A stretch of 64,000 nt of DNA, taken from positions 274,964,070 to 275,028,069 of the forward strand of contig NC_134397.1 in the NCBI RefSeq assembly GCF_050003625.1, in the 5' to 3' direction. Below the pieces are notes generated by a model. It saw nothing but the letters and a program-made list of their open reading frames with translations, made no database searches and was not told the origin of the DNA. Each line of letters opens with the position of its first letter. Position 1 is the first letter of the stretch. The DNA is from Haematobia irritans (lineage: Eukaryota > Arthropoda > Insecta > Diptera > Muscidae). Below are positions 45,019-58,100 of this stretch, one piece after another. A program made the translations under genes and the position numbers.

Positions 45019-46690
45019 TTTTTATACCCTCCACCATAGGATGGGGGTATATTAACTTTGTCATTCCGTTTGTAACACATCGAAATATTGCTCTAAGACC
45101 CCATAAAGTATATATATTCTGGGTCGTGGTGAAATTCTGAGTCGATCTAAGCATGTCCGTCCGTCCGTCCGTCCGTCCGTCTGTCCGTCTGTCCGTCTGT
45201 CCGGCTGTCCGTCTGTGGAAATCACGCTAACTTCCGAACGAAACTAGCTATCGACTTGAAACTTGGCACAAGTAGTTGTTATTGATGTAGGTCGGATGGT
45301 ATTGAAAATGGGCCACATCGGCCCACGTTTACGTATAGCCCCCATATAAACCGATCCCCAAATTTGGCTTGCGAAGCCTTCCGGAGCAGCAAAATTCATC
45401 CGATCCGGTTGAAATTTTGTACGTGGTCTAAGTATGCGGTCTCTAACAACCATGCAAAAATTGGTCCATATCGGTCCATAAATATATATAGCTCCCATAT
45501 AAACCGATCCCCAGATTTGACCTCCGGAGCCTCTTGGAGGAGCAAACTTCATCCTACCCGATTGAAATTTGGTACGTGGTGTTAGTATATGGTCTCTAAC
45601 AACCATGCAAAAACTGGTCCATATCGGTCCATAATTATATATAGCTCCCATATAAACCGATCCCCAGATTTGACCTCCGGAGCCTCTTGGAGGGGCAAAA
45701 TTCATCCGATCCGTTTGAAATTGGGTACCTGATGTTAGTATATGGTCTCTAACAAGCATGCAAAAATTGGTCCATATCGGTCCATAATTATATATAGCTC
45801 CCATATAAACCGATCCCCAGATTTGAACTCTGGAGCCTCTTGGATGAGCAAAATTCATCCGATCGAATTGAAATTTAGTACGTGGTGTTAGTATATGGTC
45901 TCTAACAACCATGCAAAAATTGGTCCATATCGGTCCATAATTATATATAGCTACCATATAAACCGATCCCCAGATTTGACCTCCGGAGCCTCTTGGAGGA
46001 GCAAAAGTCATCCGATGCGGTTGAAATTTCGTTAGTATATGGCCTCTAACAGCCATGTAAAAATTGTCAAATTTTATTACTATAGAAAGTTTTGTCAAAA
46101 TTTCATTTCTATAGAAAGTTTTGTAAAAAGTTTATTTCTATAGCAATGTTTGTCAACATTTTATTTCCATAGAAAATTTTGTCAAAATTTTATTTCTATA
46201 GAAAATTTTGTAAAAAATTTATTTCTGTAGAAAATTTTGTCAACATTTTATTTCTATAGAAAATTTTGTCAACATTTTATTTCTATAGAAAATTTTGTCA
46301 AAATTTTATTGCTATAGAAAATTTTGTCAACATTTTACTTCCATAGAAAATTTTGTCAACATTTTATTTCTATAGAAAATTTTGTCAAGTTTTTATTTCC
46401 TAGAAAATTTTGTCAAAATTTTATTTCTATAGAAAATTTTGTCAAACTGAATTATATACGTATTTAATCGGCCTTTTTTTTTTGTTTAATATATACCCCT
46501 TATGGACTAACTTACAATTTAGAAGACAGTGTTAAAAAGTTTTACGATACCTTGCCATCGGCAAGTGTTATCGCAACCCAAGTAATTCGGTTGTGGATGA
46601 CAGCCTTTAGTAGAAGTTCCTACGCAATCCATGGTGGAGGGTACATAAGATTCGGCCTGGCCGAACTTACGGCCGTATATACTTGTTTTA
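45019..46690 (+). mobile_element. Mini-me-like element with 153-bp and 29-bp arrays
   Basis: Begins TTTTTATACCCTCCACCATA-GGATGGGGGTAT, has (GTCC/GTCT)n at 45157-45215, five tandem 153-bp units (about 45330-46040) and about 12 units of 29 bp (46075-46445). It ends CATGGTGGAGGGTACATAAG-ATTCGGCCTGGCCGAACTTA and ACTTGTTTTA. Start and end share the GGTGGAGGGTA/TACCCTCCACC inverted motif. Confidence 0.7.
45330..46040. repeat. Five tandem 153-bp units
   Basis: CCGATCCCCA recurs at 45351, 45504, 45657, 45810 and 45963, always exactly 153 bp apart. Because 153 is 51 codons, the minus strand has a 284-codon open frame (46098-45244) of 51-residue repeats containing GSVYMGAIYNYGPIW. I regard the frame as a by-product of the repeat, not as a gene. 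Confidence 0.9.
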
Positions 46691-46691
46691 G

Positions 46692-47119
46692 TTGGAATCG
46701 TGTTGTTGTGATATACGGAGAGATAGTTAAAAGATAATTTAGTAAAATAATATAATAAATAACAAATAAAATATATAAAATATATGTTATTTTAAATTAA
46801 TGAGAAAATACCAGAAGAATAACAACCCCTTAATTCGTCTTCAATTATCAGGTTAATATTCAGTGACGCTAACCTTTTGTGAAAAAATTGGTTTATGATT
46901 TTTTATATTTGTAGGTATTGAAATTGTAAAAGAATTGACAAAATCGTTAAGCAGCAACTTATTAAAAGTGAAAGGTACGAGAAGAAGAAAAATGTGGTTT
47001 ACAGTTGATAAGTCGATGCTGTTGATTTTAAATAAGTATATTTAATATATTAATAAAACATGTATTTTATAGAAGAAAAAATTGCTTATATAAATAAATA
47101 AATTGTATTTAAAAACGAA
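46692..47119. other. Gene-free AT-rich stretch
   Basis: No recognised features between the mini-me-like repeat and the SINE. Confidence 0.4.
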
Positions 47120-47441
47120 GGTTAGGTTAGGTTAGGTTATGTGGCAGCCCGATGTATCAGGCTCACTTAGACTATTCAGTCCATTGTGATACCACAGTGG
47201 TGAACTTCTCTCTTATCACTGAGTGCTGCCCGATTCCATGTTAAGCTCAATGACAAGGGACCTCCTTTTTATAGCCGGGTCCGAACGGCGTTGCACATTC
47301 AAGTGAAACCACTTAGAGAAGCTTTGAAACCCTCAGAAATGTCACCAGTATTACTGAGGTGGGATAATCCACCGCTGAAAAACTTTTTGGTGTTCGGTCG
47401 TAGCATGCGGGCATGCTAACCATTGCACCACCTTGGCTCCC
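47120..47441 (-). mobile_element. SINE lacking its B box
   Basis: Nearly full-length minus-strand SINE from GGTTAGGTTAGGTTA to GGGAGCCAAGGTGGTGCAAT, but the head lacks about 26 bases including GGTTCGATTCC. It cannot use a normal type-2 Pol III promoter. No clear target-site duplication. Confidence 0.85.
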
Positions 47442-47546
47442 ATCCGTAGTATGTATGAAAAATGTTATAAACTACATGTGGTTATAATGTTCAATATGAA
47501 CTAAAGCCGATGAAAATGTCCGTGAGATACCCAAACATAGTAACAA

Positions 47547-48105
47547 CCCAGCAAAAAAAGCATCGCCAAAAAGTAGTGAAAATGTTCTTTTTGGATCCGG
47601 AAGTGGTGCCAAATTGACACAGAAGCGATGAATTTAACATGGGCTTGTCATAGGATGGGTGTCCACCATTTCAACAGCCGCTACACTGAATTTGCATCTC
47701 TTCTTAAGGTGTGAGGCGAATTCAGTGTTTTGGATGTGAAATAAGAATTTTTTTATATATTGTGACAAATAAATAATTTTTAAAATTTTTTTTATGATTT
47801 TTTATGCATTGAAACGCTCGTCTGGAGCATTCGTCATCAAATATTTTCAAAAATTCGCAATTTTTCGAGAAATAATTTAGAATGTTTTTCGGTTAAATTT
47901 AAATAATTTGTATCATTTTATTAATTCTTACTCTGTTTGTAACCGATTCCAATTAAAAATATGAAAACAGCTAGTTATAACAAAATTGACTCAAATGAAC
48001 TTCCTGTGCAGTTAAAATAAAGAACATCTTTGGGAGGGCATTTTTGGAAGTTCTTTTAAAGTTGTGCCTTGAGAAGAACTTCCAATTTTTTTTTTTTTTG
48101 CTGGG
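47547..48105. mobile_element. Probable MITE with CCCAGCAAAAAAA ends
   Basis: CCCAGCAAAAAAAG at the left and TTTTTTTTTTTTTGCTGGG at the right are inverted. The target-site duplication is unclear. A repeated GAATTCAGTGT / ACACTGAATTTG pair lies in the middle. Confidence 0.5.
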
Positions 48106-50350
48106 AATGAACTACTGTATGTTTTTTTTTTGTTAATCTTATTTCTTTATTCATAATAAATTCATATACAATTCAAGAATTAAATGTCCCCGGCGATGTT
48201 TATAAACTTGTATGCAAGGGAAAAGAAAACTAAATATTATTATATATACAAATAATTACAAATGATTATTCTGAAGAATATTGAATTCCAATCAAAATTT
48301 AATAATTATTAAATAGTAGAATATCACCAAAACTTTTGATTATGGTATATATAATACGCCATCTTTACTAATTTTTTTAAATGGTCATTATTTGGCGCCA
48401 ATGATTTTTTCTTAACTTTTAGTTAATTTTTTTTTCTATGAGAGAATTGTAGTTAAAAGGTCATTACTTTTTTCCTTGTTTAAACAACGCATTGTGGAAA
48501 TCTCAAAAAAAAAAAATATTTCACAGAACAACAACTTCAAATTAATCACAACTCATCACAATTATAATTCTTCTTTTTTATAGTGGAGTCCGAAATTTTT
48601 TTCCAAAGAAGCATGTTACATAGTATGTTCAGGTTAATATAAATGATCGTCTATGGTATCGTGGATAGAGCATAAATGAGGTCTTTAATACGAACATCAT
48701 CAAGTTCACTAAAACAAGCAATATGAATGAGCCTGTATATATCCCACACGAGATCTTTCACCTCATTGAGACGTATTACGACGAACGAAGATTTAGAGGA
48801 TAATCATCCCTCATATGGAAGTCTATATAATCTTTGAAGTGCTTATCGCACAATGATATCGAACAAACAAAAAACATGATATGTGAATTATGGACAATGG
48901 AACGTGTGTTGCAGTACCACTACTGCTGTCAATTGCGCAGCAAAGAACAAATGTTATCCCAAAATACTATGACCGACCGCACAACCGTAATAATTGAATT
49001 ATTTTCCTTTGTTTCCACACAATTTTTCCAACGAGTTTCCTGGATTTTTATTTTGGTGAAAAATCCCTTTGAACAACTGGTTTGTTGCGAAGATTAAGTG
49101 CACTCATAAAGGAAACGAGGTGGAGGAAACTTCTGCGGACCTCCTCCTTTTCAACAATCACCATAACTGCTGCGTACTCAAGAACGTACTACAGATCGAA
49201 TAACACCCATTTCTTCGTTGGTTTTTCATGCATTCAGTCTCTGACAGTCATTCATCCATCCATCCATCCATTACACAATGAGGTCGAGCTAGCCAAGAAC
49301 ATTTTACCATTAGAATGAATTATGATGAGGATGTACTATGAATATATGGATGGGGTATACCTGAAATGGCAGTAGTAGTACAACCAACCTTATCTTGTAA
49401 TTTTTCTACATAAATTTATGTTGTAACAATTTACACAAAAAAAAAACAAAGAAAATTAGAAAGAACACTCATATGTTGTAGAACTCTACCAAAAAATAGG
49501 AGAAAAAGAACCAAATTGCTGTGGATTTTGTTTTTATTGGGCAAAGTGGAAAAGTAACAAGCTTTGCACAAAGTCCCTCAGATTACAATGGAATAATTAC
49601 CAATCTCACATTACGGCGAGACAATAAAAATGACCCCCTGTACTTGAGGTTTTGAAAAGAATTTTCAAAATTTATGACATGGAAAACGTTATTTTTATAT
49701 TTTTATGGAGTAGCTTTACAACTTTCTGAGGCAATCATAAGAGGTAGCAAAAATTACAAATGCAAAGATATCTGGACATATGGTTTAGTTTTACGATTTT
49801 TTTGGGGGGAATTGTTATTGGTCTCATATAAATTGAAGTATATTATTTATCCAATTAAAAGGGGGATTTCATCTAGTAAGCTAATGGCCAGTTTCTCATC
49901 CTCCGATTAATTTTAAGCGGAGGATAGACCTCCGGTTAGTAAAATTTTTGTATGGGATCAGCTGTTTTATCGACACGATAAATAATAACAAGACATTGAT
50001 AAACCGGCCCTAAGAGGATTAAAATTATAATTAAATTTTAAAATATATTAAATAAAATTAAATCAAATAATACATTTATTAGAATAAATTCGACTAGGTT
50101 GGTACAGGTCAATTGATAGTGACATTTGACTAGCAGGTATCTAGAAAATAATTTGTTATGATCCGATCATAAAATTTATTTTTCCAATTAATATTTCAAT
50201 TGAAATTGCTTGTCTGATATGGAGGAGTCTATAAATAAATATGAATTGATATGAACCAATTTTCGTATGATAATTAGAGGTAAAATTTCATCCGGATCGC
50301 ATTAAATTCGTTCCTCCATGAGCTTTTAGAGGTCAAATCTTTGAGATGTA
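48106..50350. other. Mostly gene-free stretch
   Basis: Contains a family-C MITE fragment near 48375-48510 and a (CATC)n run at 49255-49271. Frames at 48834, 49082 and 49674 have no recognisable domain and no supporting splice structure. Confidence 0.4.
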
Positions 50351-51148
50351 TAAACATTGGAAAAAAATCTGTAGTTAAACTATCGCTAAATTTAACCTTT
50401 TTATTGCAAAAAAAAAAAACAACTATTACAAACAAATATTTTGTTTGCAATAAAAATATTTTTTTTATTTTTTTCGAAATTTTCCACAGCCCAATGAAAG
50501 TTTCTTTCTGTAAAGTTTGTCTCCAATATTTTATGAACATAACGTGGGTATTAAGTTCAATGACCGTACATATAAATTCAATATGAACCAACGCAGAAGA
50601 AAATTTTCGTACACAGAAAAAAAGTAAGTTGTAAAACTGATGCTAATATTACGTTATATTTATTACAAAATATAACGTAATATTCATTTTTAAAATGTTT
50701 AAGAAATTTTCCCAAGCTCAAAGGCTATGTCTCAAAAATTTTATGAACTAAATGCCACTAAAATTTCAATGAAATACAAATAAGTTCAAGAAGTTTTTCG
50801 TACGATTCTCAACAATAGTTAGAATGAACTACATCGTGGTTAAAATGGTAATGATCTGGCGTTAATTTTATTAATCTCAAAATTTGTAATACGATTTAGT
50901 TCAATTTTCGCAGGAAATAGTTAATTTTTACTTTAACATAGTTTACTTTTTTTTAAATGGTCATGATTTGGCGTCAATTATTTTGTTATGTACGTCTAGT
51001 ACGTTGTAGCTAAAAAGTACACCAGGGCATTTTTTTTTTGGTTTTAATGACACTTTGTGAAAATCTCAAAATATGGTATATAATTTAATAAAATTTTCGC
51101 ACGAGGTAGTTCATTCTTACTACAAACCACTTAACATTTTTTCTGTGT
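50350..51148. mobile_element. Cluster of diverged family-C MITE copies
   Basis: CTGTAGTTAAACTATCGCTA-AATTTAACC and GTTCAATGACCGTACA (50370-50580), then CACAGAAAAAAAGTAAG and a second set ending AACATTTTTTCTGTGTA at 51149. At least two overlapping or nested copies. Confidence 0.55.
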
Positions 51149-53650
51149 ATGGCCGCTATATATAATTAGGGACCAATATGAACCAATTGTGGTTTGTTGA
51201 AGGGACATAGTAACATCACGAACTAAATTTCAACGGGTTCGGAAGACATATCTGGGGATCGGTTTATATGGCGACTATACCTAAAAGTGGTTCGTTATGG
51301 CCCATTTGCAACACCATCCTACCTACATCAATAACAACTGTTTGTTTCCAATCGATAGCTCGTTTCGACCCAGAATAGATATATTTTATGGGTTCTAAGC
51401 ACGGTTGCCACAGTGGGTAGAATTCTACCAAAAATGGAACAAAGTTTCTATAGAAATAAAATTGCGACAAAATTTTCTATAGAAATAAAATTGCGACAAA
51501 ATTTTCTATAGAAATAAAATTTTGAAAAAATTTTCTATAGAAATAAAATGTTGACAAAATTTTCTAAAGAAATTAAATTTTCAGAAAATTTTCTATAGAA
51601 ATAAAATTTTTACAAAATTTTCTAAAGAAATTAAATTTTCAGAAATTATTCTAAAGAAATAAAATTTTGACAAAATTTTATATAGAAATAACATTTTCAA
51701 AAATTTTTCTAAAGAAATAAAATTTTCTTTATAAATAAAATTTTCTAGAGAAAAACAATTTGACGAAATTTTCTATAGAAATAACATTTTCAGAAATTTT
51801 CTAAAGAAATAAAATTTTCAGAAATTTTTTGTGAAAATTTTCTATAGAAATAAAATAAAATTTCTAAATTCTAAAATTTTCTATATAAAATAAAATTTTC
51901 AGAAAATGTTCTATAGAAATAAAATTTGTAGAAAATTTTCTATAGAAATAAAATTTTCAGCAAATTTTCTATAGAAATAAAATGTTCAGCAAATTTTCTA
52001 TGGAAATAAAATTTTCTATAGAAATAAAATTTTCAGAAAAATTTCTATAGAAATAAAATTTTGACAAAATTTTCTATAGAAATAAAATTTTGAAAAAAAT
52101 TTTCTATAGAAATAAAATTGCGACAAAATTTTCTATAGAAATAAAATTTTGACAAAATTTTCTAAAGAAATTAAATTTTCAGGAAATTTTCTAAAGAAAT
52201 AAAATTTTGACAAAATTTTCTATAGAAACAAAATTTTGACAAAATTGTCTAAAGAAATTAAATTTTCTTTAGAAATAAAATTTTCTAGAGAAAAAAAAAT
52301 TGACAAAATTTTCTATAGAAATAAAATTTTCAGAAAATTTTCTAAAGAAATAAAATTTTCTAATGAAATAAAATTTTCCATAGAAATAAAATGTTTACAA
52401 AATTTTCTAAAGAAATAAAATTTTCCGAAAATTTTTGTGAAAATTTTCTATAGAAATAAAATAAAATTTCTAAATTCTAAAATTTTCTATATAAAATAAA
52501 TTTTTTAGAAAATTTTCTATAGAAATAAAATTTGTAGAAAATTTTCTATAGAAATAAAATTTTCAGCAAATTTTCAAAGAAATAAATTTTTCAGCAAATT
52601 TTCTATAGAAATAAATTTTTCAGCAAATTTTCTATAGAAATAAAATTGTCAGAAATTTTTCTATAGAAATAAAATTTTGACAAAATTTTCTATAGAAATA
52701 AAATTGCGACAAAATTTTCTATAGAAATAAAATTTTGAAAAAATTTTCTGTAGAAATAAAATTTTGACAAATTTTTCGAAAGAAATTAAATTTTCAGAAA
52801 ATTTTCTAAAAAAATAAAATTTTCAGAAACTTTTTGTGCAAATTTTCTATAGAAATAAAATTTGTAGAAAATTTTCTATAGAAATAAAATTTTCAGCAAA
52901 TTTTCTATAGGAATAAAATTTTCAGAAATTTTTCTATAAAAATAAATTTTTTTTTAGAAAATTTTCTAAAGAAATAAAATTTTCAAAAAATTTCGATAGA
53001 AATAAAATTTTTCCCGAAAATTTTCTACACCGAAAAAAAGTGAACTGTTTTATAGGAAGAATGAACTACCACGCACGAAAATTGAACTATATTTCCACAA
53101 AGCGTTGTTAAAACGAGGAAATTTTAATGCCCTGTTGTACTTCTTAACTGCAGATCACGAAATTACATCATCTCATAGAAGAAAAAATTAACTAAAAGTA
53201 AAGAAGTAAATCATTGGCGCCAAATCATGATCATTTTAACCATTCATTCTTACTATTTTTGGGAATCGTAAATTTTCATTTGTTTTAGTTCATATTGAAC
53301 TTATGTGTACGGTCGTTGAACTTTATACTCACGTTTAGTGGAAAATTTCGATAAAAATAATAAAATTTAACTACAAGCAAATCATGTTTTTCCAATAAAA
53401 ATAAGTTAAATTTAGCGTTATTTTAACTACGGAAAAATTTCCTGGGTATAGAAATAAAATTTTCTATAGAAATAATTTTTTTCAGAAAATTTTCTATAGA
53501 TATAAAATTTTCTATAGAAAAAAATGACAAAATTTTCTAATTTTTAGGCTTGAGTGGCAACCGTGGTTCTAAGTCTAAAAGTTTCTATGTGTTAGAAAGG
53601 AATGACAAAGTTAGTGTATCCCCATCCAATGGTGGAGGGTATTAACATTT
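51149..53650 (-). mobile_element. Mini-me-like element dominated by a 29-bp array
   Basis: Minus-strand relative of 45019-46690: GGGGATCGGTTTATATGG and ACATCAATAACAACT near 51250-51340, then a large array of AATTTTCTATAGAAATAAA units (51440-53540), and CATCCAATGGTGGAGGGTAT at the right. The array is interrupted by a family-C MITE. Confidence 0.65.
53028..53446 (-). mobile_element. MITE family C, TA duplication, in the 29-bp array
   Basis: Ends CACCGAAAAAAAGTGAACT and TACGGAAAAATTTCCTGGG, TA at 53026-53027 and 53447-53448. Removing it restores TTTTCTATAGAAATAAA, the array unit. A second copy by segmental duplication is at 56669-57087. Confidence 0.85.
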
Positions 53651-53753
53651 CTTGTACTTTTATCCATTCAATCGTTTTGACCAGAACTGAGACAGGTACA
53701 CATACAGCAGGACCTTGTCCTATACCGTCCATAGAATAGATTAAGTATCCCTC

Positions 53754-53975
53754 TTACTTGAATGTATTTAGAATCACTCTTACTTTCCTAATAACATCAC
53801 AAATTTGTTCGCAACTGTAATAACACTCCTCGCTCGTGCATGCTGCCAACTGCTCCGTTGATAAGAGATGTCCATAACAGATGATTTTCGCTTTTACTAT
53901 TCCGATTTCAGCTGGAATTGTAAGAGTCAAATATTTACAAAGGATGTTATTCGAAACCCAAGAAATTCCTTGCAC
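53754..53975 (-). other. Cys-rich open frame of unknown status
   Basis: The minus-strand frame extends from upstream FGYRIASVAIHVQGISWVS to CEQICDVIRKVRVILNTFK and stop, with six Cys in the last 50 residues. GISWVSNNILCKYLTLTI faintly recalls a stretch of trypsin-like proteases, but no catalytic motif is present. No initiator ATG. Possibly a decayed exon; repeated exactly at 57395-57616. Confidence 0.2.
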
Positions 53976-54330
53976 GTGGATTGCAACGGACGCTATACGA
54001 TAGCCAAATGATGACAGATAAATAAATAAACTGATGTACGAAATTAAAATAAATATTGAGTTTAATTGAGCCCATTGACGGCAGCAGGCGGTTGTTTTGT
54101 GCCGTAGACCGAAGCAAATGATATCAAAATGGATCGCAGCAGTGCTGCAAATTTGACTTTTTTCCCGCTGGATCTGACTTTCTATGTCGTTTAGGGGGAA
54201 ACTTTAGTTTTAAAATCTTCACTTCCCCTAAGGATTATGGTATTGGTTCCGAGCCAAAGATGCTGCTTCTTTAAAATAGGGAGAATTTTTATGCAGTTTT
54301 CTGGCTTTAAATCTAGTCTTTACAAAATTA

Positions 54331-55109
54331 AAGGGTGATTCTTTTGAGGTTAGGATTTTCATGCATTAGTATTTGACAGATCACGTGGGATTTCAGACAT
54401 GGTGTCAAAGAGAAAGATGCTCAGTATGCTTTGACATTTCATCATGAATAGACTTACTAACGAGCAACGCTTGCAAATCATTGAATTTTATTACCAAAAT
54501 CAGTGTTCGGTTCGAAATGTGTTTCGCGCTTTACGTCCGATTTATGGTCTACATAATCGACCAAGTGAGCAAACAATTAATGCGATTGTGACCAAGTTTC
54601 GCACTCAGTTTACTTTATTGGACATTAAACCAACCACACGAATGCGTACAGTGCGAACAGAAGAGAATATTGCGTCTGTTTCTGAGAGTGTTGCTGAAGA
54701 CCGTGAAATGTCGATGAATGAAATGTCGCAGCAATTGGGTTTGTGTTATTCGACCACATGGAAGATTTTACGCAAAGATCTTGGTGTAAAACCGTATAAA
54801 ATACAGCTCGTGCAAGAACTGAAGCCGAACGATCTGCCACAACGTCGAATTTTCAGTGAATGGGCCCTAGAAAAGTTGGCAGAAAATCCGCTTTTTTATC
54901 GACAAATTTTGTTCAGCGATGAGGCTCATTTCTGGTTGAATGGCTACGTAAATAAGCAAAATTGCCGCATTTGGAGTGAAGAGCAACCAGAAGCCGTTCA
55001 AGAACTGCCCATGCATCCCGAAAAATGCACTGTTTGGTGTGGTTTGTACGCTGGTGAAATCATTGGACCGTATTTTTTCAAAGATGCTGTTGGACGCAAC
55101 GTTACGGTG
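54331..55109 (+). mobile_element. Truncated Tc1/mariner copy (5' half)
   Basis: Begins at the TA (54329-54330) with AAGGGTGATTCTTTTGAGG, identical to the left end of 57972-59277, and is cut by the duplication junction. It has no right inverted repeat. Confidence 0.9.
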
Positions 55110-55166
55110 AAAATTTTCTATAGAAATAAAATTGCGACAAAATTTTCTATAGAAATAAAATTTTGA
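54444..55166 (+). pseudogene. Truncated transposase fused to array sequence
   Basis: The first 222 codons equal those of the intact transposase at 58085, after which 18 codons of the 29-bp array follow (ending SIEIKF) before a stop. It retains the DNA-binding half and the first catalytic Asp (FSDEAH, residue 159) but lacks the second and third, so it cannot catalyse transposition. If translated it could still bind the ends; that is speculation. Confidence 0.85.
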
Positions 55167-58100
55167 AAAAATTTTCTATAGAAATAAAATGTTGACAAAA
55201 TTTTCTAAAGAAATTAAATTTTCAGAAAATTTTCTATAGAAATAAAATTTTTACAAAATTTTCTAAAGAAATTAAATTTTCAGAAATTATTCTAAAGAAA
55301 TAAAATTTTGACAAAATTTTATATAGAAATAACATTTTCAAAAATTTTTCTAAAGAAATAAAATTTTCTTTATAAATAAAATTTTCTAGAGAAAAACAAT
55401 TTGACGAAATTTTCTATAGAAATAACATTTTCAGAAATTTTCTAAAGAAATAAAATTTTCAGAAATTTTTTGTGAAAATTTTCTATAGAAATAAAATAAA
55501 ATTTCTAAATTCTAAAATTTTCTATATAAAATAAAATTTTCAGAAAATGTTCTATAGAAATAAAATTTGTAGAAAATTTTCTATAGAAATAAAATTTTCA
55601 GCAAATTTTCTATAGAAATAAAATGTTCAGCAAATTTTCTATGGAAATAAAATTTTCTATAGAAATAAAATTTTCAGAAAAATTTCTATAGAAATAAAAT
55701 TTTGACAAAATTTTCTATAGAAATAAAATTTTGAAAAAAATTTTCTATAGAAATAAAATTGCGACAAAATTTTCTATAGAAATAAAATTTTGACAAAATT
55801 TTCTAAAGAAATTAAATTTTCAGGAAATTTTCTAAAGAAATAAAATTTTGACAAAATTTTCTATAGAAACAAAATTTTGACAAAATTGTCTAAAGAAATT
55901 AAATTTTCTTTAGAAATAAAATTTTCTAGAGAAAAAAAAATTGACAAAATTTTCTATAGAAATAAAATTTTCAGAAAATTTTCTAAAGAAATAAAATTTT
56001 CTAATGAAATAAAATTTTCCATAGAAATAAAATGTTTACAAAATTTTCTAAAGAAATAAAATTTTCCGAAAATTTTTGTGAAAATTTTCTATAGAAATAA
56101 AATAAAATTTCTAAATTCTAAAATTTTCTATATAAAATAAATTTTTTAGAAAATTTTCTATAGAAATAAAATTTGTAGAAAATTTTCTATAGAAATAAAA
56201 TTTTCAGCAAATTTTCAAAGAAATAAATTTTTCAGCAAATTTTCTATAGAAATAAATTTTTCAGCAAATTTTCTATAGAAATAAAATTGTCAGAAATTTT
56301 TCTATAGAAATAAAATTTTGACAAAATTTTCTATAGAAATAAAATTGCGACAAAATTTTCTATAGAAATAAAATTTTGAAAAAATTTTCTGTAGAAATAA
56401 AATTTTGACAAATTTTTCGAAAGAAATTAAATTTTCAGAAAATTTTCTAAAAAAATAAAATTTTCAGAAACTTTTTGTGCAAATTTTCTATAGAAATAAA
56501 ATTTGTAGAAAATTTTCTATAGAAATAAAATTTTCAGCAAATTTTCTATAGGAATAAAATTTTCAGAAATTTTTCTATAAAAATAAATTTTTTTTTAGAA
56601 AATTTTCTAAAGAAATAAAATTTTCAAAAAATTTCGATAGAAATAAAATTTTTCCCGAAAATTTTCTACACCGAAAAAAAGTGAACTGTTTTATAGGAAG
56701 AATGAACTACCACGCACGAAAATTGAACTATATTTCCACAAAGCGTTGTTAAAACGAGGAAATTTTAATGCCCTGTTGTACTTCTTAACTGCAGATCACG
56801 AAATTACATCATCTCATAGAAGAAAAAATTAACTAAAAGTAAAGAAGTAAATCATTGGCGCCAAATCATGATCATTTTAACCATTCATTCTTACTATTTT
56901 TGGGAATCGTAAATTTTCATTTGTTTTAGTTCATATTGAACTTATGTGTACGGTCGTTGAACTTTATACTCACGTTTAGTGGAAAATTTCGATAAAAATA
57001 ATAAAATTTAACTACAAGCAAATCATGTTTTTCCAATAAAAATAAGTTAAATTTAGCGTTATTTTAACTACGGAAAAATTTCCTGGGTATAGAAATAAAA
57101 TTTTCTATAGAAATAATTTTTTTCAGAAAATTTTCTATAGATATAAAATTTTCTATAGAAAAAAATGACAAAATTTTCTAATTTTTAGGCTTGAGTGGCA
57201 ACCGTGGTTCTAAGTCTAAAAGTTTCTATGTGTTAGAAAGGAATGACAAAGTTAGTGTATCCCCATCCAATGGTGGAGGGTATTAACATTTCTTGTACTT
57301 TTATCCATTCAATCGTTTTGACCAGAACTGAGACAGGTACACATACAGCAGGACCTTGTCCTATACCGTCCATAGAATAGATTAAGTATCCCTCTTACTT
57401 GAATGTATTTAGAATCACTCTTACTTTCCTAATAACATCACAAATTTGTTCGCAACTGTAATAACACTCCTCGCTCGTGCATGCTGCCAACTGCTCCGTT
57501 GATAAGAGATGTCCATAACAGATGATTTTCGCTTTTACTATTCCGATTTCAGCTGGAATTGTAAGAGTCAAATATTTACAAAGGATGTTATTCGAAACCC
57601 AAGAAATTCCTTGCACGTGGATTGCAACGGACGCTATACGATAGCCAAATGATGACAGATAAATAAATAAACTGATGTACGAAATTAAAATAAATATTGA
57701 GTTTAATTGAGCCCATTGACGGCAGCAGGCGGTTGTTTTGTGCCGTAGACCGAAGCAAATGATATCAAAATGGATCGCAGCAGTGCTGCAAATTTGACTT
57801 TTTTCCCGCTGGATCTGACTTTCTATGTCGTTTAGGGGGAAACTTTAGTTTTAAAATCTTCACTTCCCCTAAGGATTATGGTATTGGTTCCGAGCCAAAG
57901 ATGCTGCTTCTTTAAAATAGGGAGAATTTTTATGCAGTTTTCTGGCTTTAAATCTAGTCTTTACAAAATTAAAGGGTGATTCTTTTGAGGTTAGGATTTT
58001 CATGCATTAGTATTTGACAGATCACGTGGGATTTCAGACATGGTGTCAAAGAGAAAGATGCTCAGTATGCTTTGACATTTCATCATGAATAGACTTACTA

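Larger units (their letters stand above)
51469..55109. repeat. 3,641-bp tandem duplication, unit 1
   Basis: Identical, wherever compared, to 55110-58750. The left breakpoint is in the 29-bp array, the right one in codon 222 of the mariner transposase (after ...GTTACGGTG). The junction shows a 2-bp (AA) overlap. It contains a complete family-C MITE and a truncated mariner. Confidence 0.9.

Noticed and set aside
48834..49318. Two consecutive plus-strand frames (87 and 78 codons)
   Set aside because: Checked for an intron joining them and for domain motifs; found neither, and (CATC)n sequence falls in the second.
52236..52418. 60-codon frame rich in Lys/Ile/Phe (also at 55877)
   Set aside because: Translation of the 29-bp AAATTTTCTATAGAAATAAA array; no protein character.
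51440..53030. CRISPR-like array
   Set aside because: Units are contiguous 29-bp degenerate repeats without unique spacers, inside a fly transposon-like repeat; there are no cas genes.
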